The notes beneath the pieces are model-generated. The model made no database searches and was not told where the DNA came from. It worked only from the letters and a program-made list of their open reading frames with translations. Shown here one piece after another: positions 60,404 to 64,000 of a stretch of 64,000 bases of DNA (the stretch's first letter is position 1; every line of letters begins with the position of its first letter). The stretch covers positions 65,572-129,571 of the forward strand of contig OY282384.1 of NCBI GenBank assembly GCA_958295925.1, given 5' to 3'. Source of the DNA: an uncultured Acidimicrobiales bacterium (GTDB lineage: Bacteria > Actinomycetota > Acidimicrobiia > Acidimicrobiales > CATQHL01). A program made the translations under genes and the position numbers.

Positions 60404-60720
60404 CCACGCAGACCAACAACCAAACCCCGAACCAGGCCCCCGAGGCCGCCCCCGACTATCACCACCGGAACAATCCCGACACGGGAATACAGCGGAACAG
60501 CCCCGCGCCCAGCGGCGCCCTTGGCTTCAAGACGACTTTGGCCCTCACCGCCGGCATACCCTTGGCGGGAATAACCATCCTGGCCCTGGCCAACCCCAAC
60601 GACTTCCCTATCTATGGATACATCATGGGCGTACCCGTCGTCCTGGCCGCCGGAGTAGCAGTCTGGGCCTTCATAGAAGACCGCAAGGGCAAGAAGGGAC
60701 TGCCCCGACGCCAGCGGTAA
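60400..60720 (+). CDS. small two-TM membrane protein
   Basis: TTLALTAGIPLAGITILALANPNDFPIYGYIMGVPVVLAAGVAVWAFIED; ATGA overlap. Confidence 0.6.
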   Translation: MTTQTNNQTPNQAPEAAPDYHHRNNPDTGIQRNSPAPSGALGFKTTLALTAGIPLAGITILALANPNDFPIYGYIMGVPVVLAAGVAVWAFIEDRKGKKGLPRRQR

Positions 60721-60763
60721 GAGAGACAGCGCCACCCGAAAAACAGAGACAAGCCAGCCAACT

Positions 60764-62431
60764 TTGCCAGCCCCAGAAGCAACACTGCAGAAAAACACAG
60801 ACCCCACAATCGAGAGCAGCAACAGGACCCCAAAGCCACTCACCACGTATATCATTAAATCAAGGCCAAACGAGAGGCTGCCAATCTTGGCCATCAAGAC
60901 AAGCATCTTCGCCCTGCAAAGAGACTCCGCAATGAGCAGGCGGAGCCACGAGCTCGCCACACAGCAGGACGCAGCTTACAATGCTGCCGTCGAGTTACTA
61001 AATCGCAAGCTCGACCTACCCCTCCGCCGAAACGGAAAGAACCCGGATTGCATTGGGAGACTCATAACCCTCTGGCGGCAGAAAAACCCCGAGGAGAGAA
61101 ACGCCCCATACCACGTCCACCAAACCGGCGGCGTACAAGCCTTCTGGGCTAACGAACGCCTCAAGGAAAGACGCCTCAAGAGACTGGAGCGCATCGCCAA
61201 AGCCGAAAAGAAAAGCAAAGAACCAGAGGCCAGAGACCGGCGTCCCCACCGAAGGACGCTCCCCAAGCGAACTCCCACGGATTCACGACTCAGCTTGTCG
61301 ATACCAGACAAAAGAGTGCTGCGAGTCAGCAAAGAAGGGCTGACCCTCACAGTCACCGATTGCAAGCTCGCCTTGCACCTGAGGGAAAACAAGAATCTCC
61401 GCGGCCTAGACGTCAGAACCATCAGGCTGGTTCCAGTTGAAGATTACCCCAGCAGCACTCCGGCTGAGCAAAGGCGCTACTGCCTCCACGTCAGCCACTG
61501 GGTCCCAGACCCACCTAAAATCAAAGAGGTAGGAATAGGAGCTCCAGAAGAAGTCCTCGGAGTCGACCGCGGAGTCAAAACCCAAGCTATGACCAGCTCA
61601 GGCGCCAGAATCCACCACGAGGACCCCGAGAGAAGAAAGCGCGCCCGCAAGCGCCAGAAGTCACTCCAAGGCAAGCCGGCCAACAGCAAGCGACGAACCA
61701 AGACTGTCGCCGAACGAAAGAAACAGAGCCACAAGGAGGAAGCAAGGAAAATCCAGGACCTGCGCCAGCAGATAAAAGAAGAACTTGAACCGGTTCAGCA
61801 CAAGATGGTCGCCCTGGAGCAACTCAAGCCCGTCAATATGACGGCTTCCGCCAAGGGAACAGTAGACAGTCCTGGAAAGAATGTCGCCAGGAAACGAGGC
61901 CTGAACCGAAGCCTTAGAGAAGCCGCCATCGGCAGGCTAGGCATTATCATTAAAGAGGAAGCCGCCAAGCTAGGAATACCCACTATGGACGTGCCGGCGG
62001 CTGGCAGCTCCCAGACCTGCCCACGCTGCGGCAACCGACGAAAAGAGAACCGGATAAGCCAAGCAGTATTCCATTGTCAGCAATGTGGGCTAAAAGATAA
62101 CGCCGACTGGACTGCCAGCACGATCATCCGCAACCGCGGCTTCGCCAAACACCAGCAGTGGACGACAAAAGTAACTCCCTATAAGTCAGTAGCCCCTACC
62201 GGGTGGCGTGATCAGCCATCCAGCCCGAAAGAGCAATTTAGATTACTCGTCGGGCTAAGCGACTACAAGCCAAAAGGTAACGCGACGAGTATTGTTGCTC
62301 CAACAACAGGACAGGGTCCGTGGCCTCAGGCCTGGCAATCGCCTAATAAGCGAAGAGCTAAGTCGCCTAAAGTGCAAACTGCTACAGCCACGCTGTTTCA
62401 GCGAGCACGTTCAGAGGACGTTTTTCCTTGA
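60764..62431 (+). CDS. tnpB: TnpB/Cas12-like RNA-guided nuclease (RuvC + zinc ribbon); start codon and extreme C-terminus uncertain
   Basis: RuvC-I VLGVDRGVKTQAM, RuvC-II MVALEQLKPVNM, zinc ribbon CPRCGNRRKENRISQAVFHCQQCG, RuvC-III LKDNADWTASTIIRNRG. Confidence 0.85.
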   Translation: MPAPEATLQKNTDPTIESSNRTPKPLTTYIIKSRPNERLPILAIKTSIFALQRDSAMSRRSHELATQQDAAYNAAVELLNRKLDLPLRRNGKNPDCIGRLITLWRQKNPEERNAPYHVHQTGGVQAFWANERLKERRLKRLERIAKAEKKSKEPEARDRRPHRRTLPKRTPTDSRLSLSIPDKRVLRVSKEGLTLTVTDCKLALHLRENKNLRGLDVRTIRLVPVEDYPSSTPAEQRRYCLHVSHWVPDPPKIKEVGIGAPEEVLGVDRGVKTQAMTSSGARIHHEDPERRKRARKRQKSLQGKPANSKRRTKTVAERKKQSHKEEARKIQDLRQQIKEELEPVQHKMVALEQLKPVNMTASAKGTVDSPGKNVARKRGLNRSLREAAIGRLGIIIKEEAAKLGIPTMDVPAAGSSQTCPRCGNRRKENRISQAVFHCQQCGLKDNADWTASTIIRNRGFAKHQQWTTKVTPYKSVAPTGWRDQPSSPKEQFRLLVGLSDYKPKGNATSIVAPTTGQGPWPQAWQSPNKRRAKSPKVQTATATLFQRARSEDVFP

Positions 62432-62460
62432 ACCGACGCAGGAATTCCCGGAACGGCGGC
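62180..62460 (+). ncRNA. candidate omegaRNA/guide scaffold overlapping and following the tnpB 3' end
   Basis: AGCCCG...CGGGCT hairpin, GCGACGAG, composition shift and U-rich GGACGTTTTTCC at the tnpB 3' end; low-complexity protein after the RuvC-III motif. Confidence 0.35.
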
Positions 62461-62905
62461 ATTTCGGACCCCTGAATCCCACCCGGACACGAACCGGGAT
62501 AATCCCATATAAGAATCATCAACTTCGGCCAATCCGCCGAAGATACCCTCTCAAAGACCTTTGAAACGAACTCGACATCCCGGCACGCGGGAATCAGCCC
62601 ACCAAACCCTCTTTGCGGCATTGGAACCAACCCCCGCAGCGGGGCTCCCCAGCAAAACAATTCCTGCCCGATAGGACAATCCGCCGTAAGCCAGCCCGTC
62701 TAAAGAACCCAGCAGAGACCCTTAGACGATGCAGGGACGATGCAGGAATCCGCTGTATTACCGCCTCGCCGAAATGAAACAACATCCCTCCAGGAAGGGA
62801 CTCCCCTTCGTAAGTGCCTGTTCATCGGGAACCACCCCACCCCAGCACCGGGGATCAACCGTAAAACGGTTTAAGTTTAGCCCCCAACTGCTACACCACC
62901 AAGAA
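62440..62905 (+). repeat. covarying-hairpin repeat array A9, immediately 3' of tnpB
   Basis: CATCCCGGCACGCGGGAATCAGCC, AACCCCCGCAGCGGGGCTCCCC, CATCCCTCCAGGAAGGGACTCCCC, CACCCCAGCACCGGGGATCAACC. Confidence 0.75.
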
Positions 62906-62911
62906 GGTGAT

Positions 62912-63298
62912 ATGAAAGAAACAAGAATATTTACACTAAAGGAGTTCGGCCACGCCTTCGCCACCAGAGAGAAGGCCAGAATGGTCTTCAGCCACCTGGA
63001 GAAGATGCTGCAGGGGCAACCAACCCAGCTCATCGTAGACTGGACAGGAGTAAACGCCGCCAGCCCGTCCTTCATCGACGAGCTCATCGGCCTCCTCTGG
63101 TCAAACGAAACCAAAGGCTTGACGCCGGAGGACATCACCTTCACCAGCGCCAAACCCTACACTACCGAACTCATCAACAAGATGCTCCACCAGCGGAACT
63201 GCCGCCTGCAGTACGCCATAAGCATAGAAGCAGCCCAGGCCGGAGAAACCAGGACACTGGGCGACGTTCCTACTCAGCAGCCCAGCCCCGTTAGGTAA
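62912..63298 (+). CDS. STAS-like (DUF4325-type) domain protein
   Basis: LIVDWTGVNAASPSFIDELIGLL; ATG at 62912 after GAAGGTGAT. Confidence 0.65.
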   Translation: MKETRIFTLKEFGHAFATREKARMVFSHLEKMLQGQPTQLIVDWTGVNAASPSFIDELIGLLWSNETKGLTPEDITFTSAKPYTTELINKMLHQRNCRLQYAISIEAAQAGETRTLGDVPTQQPSPVR

Positions 63299-64000
63299 TC
63301 CACGATATGAACGCCCGGCCGATGGCAAGGACAGCCCCGACAACGGGGCTACTCCGCGAAAAAGGATAGGCCCAAGGGGACAATCCCCAGATCAGTACAT
63401 TGAATTGACAACATCCCTATTGGCAAGGGAATCAGCCACGCAATCACCACTCGACAGCACCTTGAACGAACCCCTACATCGGGGCTACCCCTGAAACCAT
63501 CTTGCCGCGGCGCAGGAAGATCCCACAGATGAGTACACCGGCAAAAGACAGCCAATCAGTCCCTGCAAAAGGGAGTCATCCTGGGGAATATGCCATGCTA
63601 TATGAATCAAGAAACTCCCGAAGCCAGGGACTCCGCCGTGCAAGTGCCCCTTTCCCATTTAGCAAATACCATCCTCCCCGGCCAGGGAGACCGGCTGGAC
63701 AATAACTCTCCTCAACGACATGCAATCCCACACCAGGGACAGGGAATCGCCTTGATGAACGGCAGTTAAGCGAACTGCGCCACACCATTCCCAGCCAACC
63801 AGGGAATCACCAGGATCACGTTCACTGAGGCGGATTAGCCCAGGCAAGTCCCGACCCCGGAATACACCGTTCCAACTGTGGAACCCAGCAATGCGACCAG
63901 ACCAACCCCAAAGTCACGGGGATACTCTTCAATGGCTCAGAGTGAAACAGCCCACCCGAACCCCGCTACGGGGCTCCGCGGATATGCAGGTTTTGTGAAC
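63299..64000 (+). repeat. covarying-hairpin repeat array A10, runs off window end
   Basis: AGCCCCGACAACGGGGCTACTCCGC, CATCCCTATTGGCAAGGGAATCAGCC, CATTCCCAGCCAACCAGGGAATCACC, AACCCCGCTACGGGGCTCCGCGG. Confidence 0.8.

Overview
This is a high-GC, mostly plus-strand, bacterial-type mobile or extrachromosomal-looking window. It has a tRNA-Trp(CCA), sigma70-like promoters and intrinsic terminators, but no rRNA, ribosomal protein, capsid or terminase gene that I can recognise. Recognisable genes: RNase HI, adenylate kinase, a frame-disrupted TOPRIM primase-like gene, a ~1240-aa primase/SF3-type helicase, a radical SAM SPL-like protein, several MNT(-HEPN) nucleotidyltransferases, two HtrA-like serine proteases, two DMT/EamA-like transporters, four tandem TrbC/VirB2-like pilin-like proteins, PD-(D/E)XK-like proteins, a STAS-like protein, and a TnpB/Cas12-like nuclease with all RuvC motifs. 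Most remaining CDSs are small unknown proteins in paralogous pairs or trios. The most striking unexplained signal is a family of hairpin repeats, on the order of 100 units by eye. Units are ~45-65 bp and share the form AAtCCC-loop-GGGAATCAgCC followed by a ~20-30 nt variable segment. They are always in the same orientation and fill the ORF-poor gaps at ~17.0, 22-23.2, 24-24.8, 26.1, 28.8, 55.1-56.7, 57.4-58.1, 62.4-62.9 and 63.3-64 kb. Their stem arms vary in a compensatory way, and the last arrays directly flank tnpB. Other unusual structure: an abundance of in-frame 12-bp tandem repeats in genes and 10/11-bp tandem repeats between genes, an AT-rich island bracketed by GGTAACC palindromes (ori-like), a compact promoter/terminator-bounded small RNA, a dispersed TTTTCTTTCCCGG repeat family, and a ~3.4 kb region with no convincing CDS.
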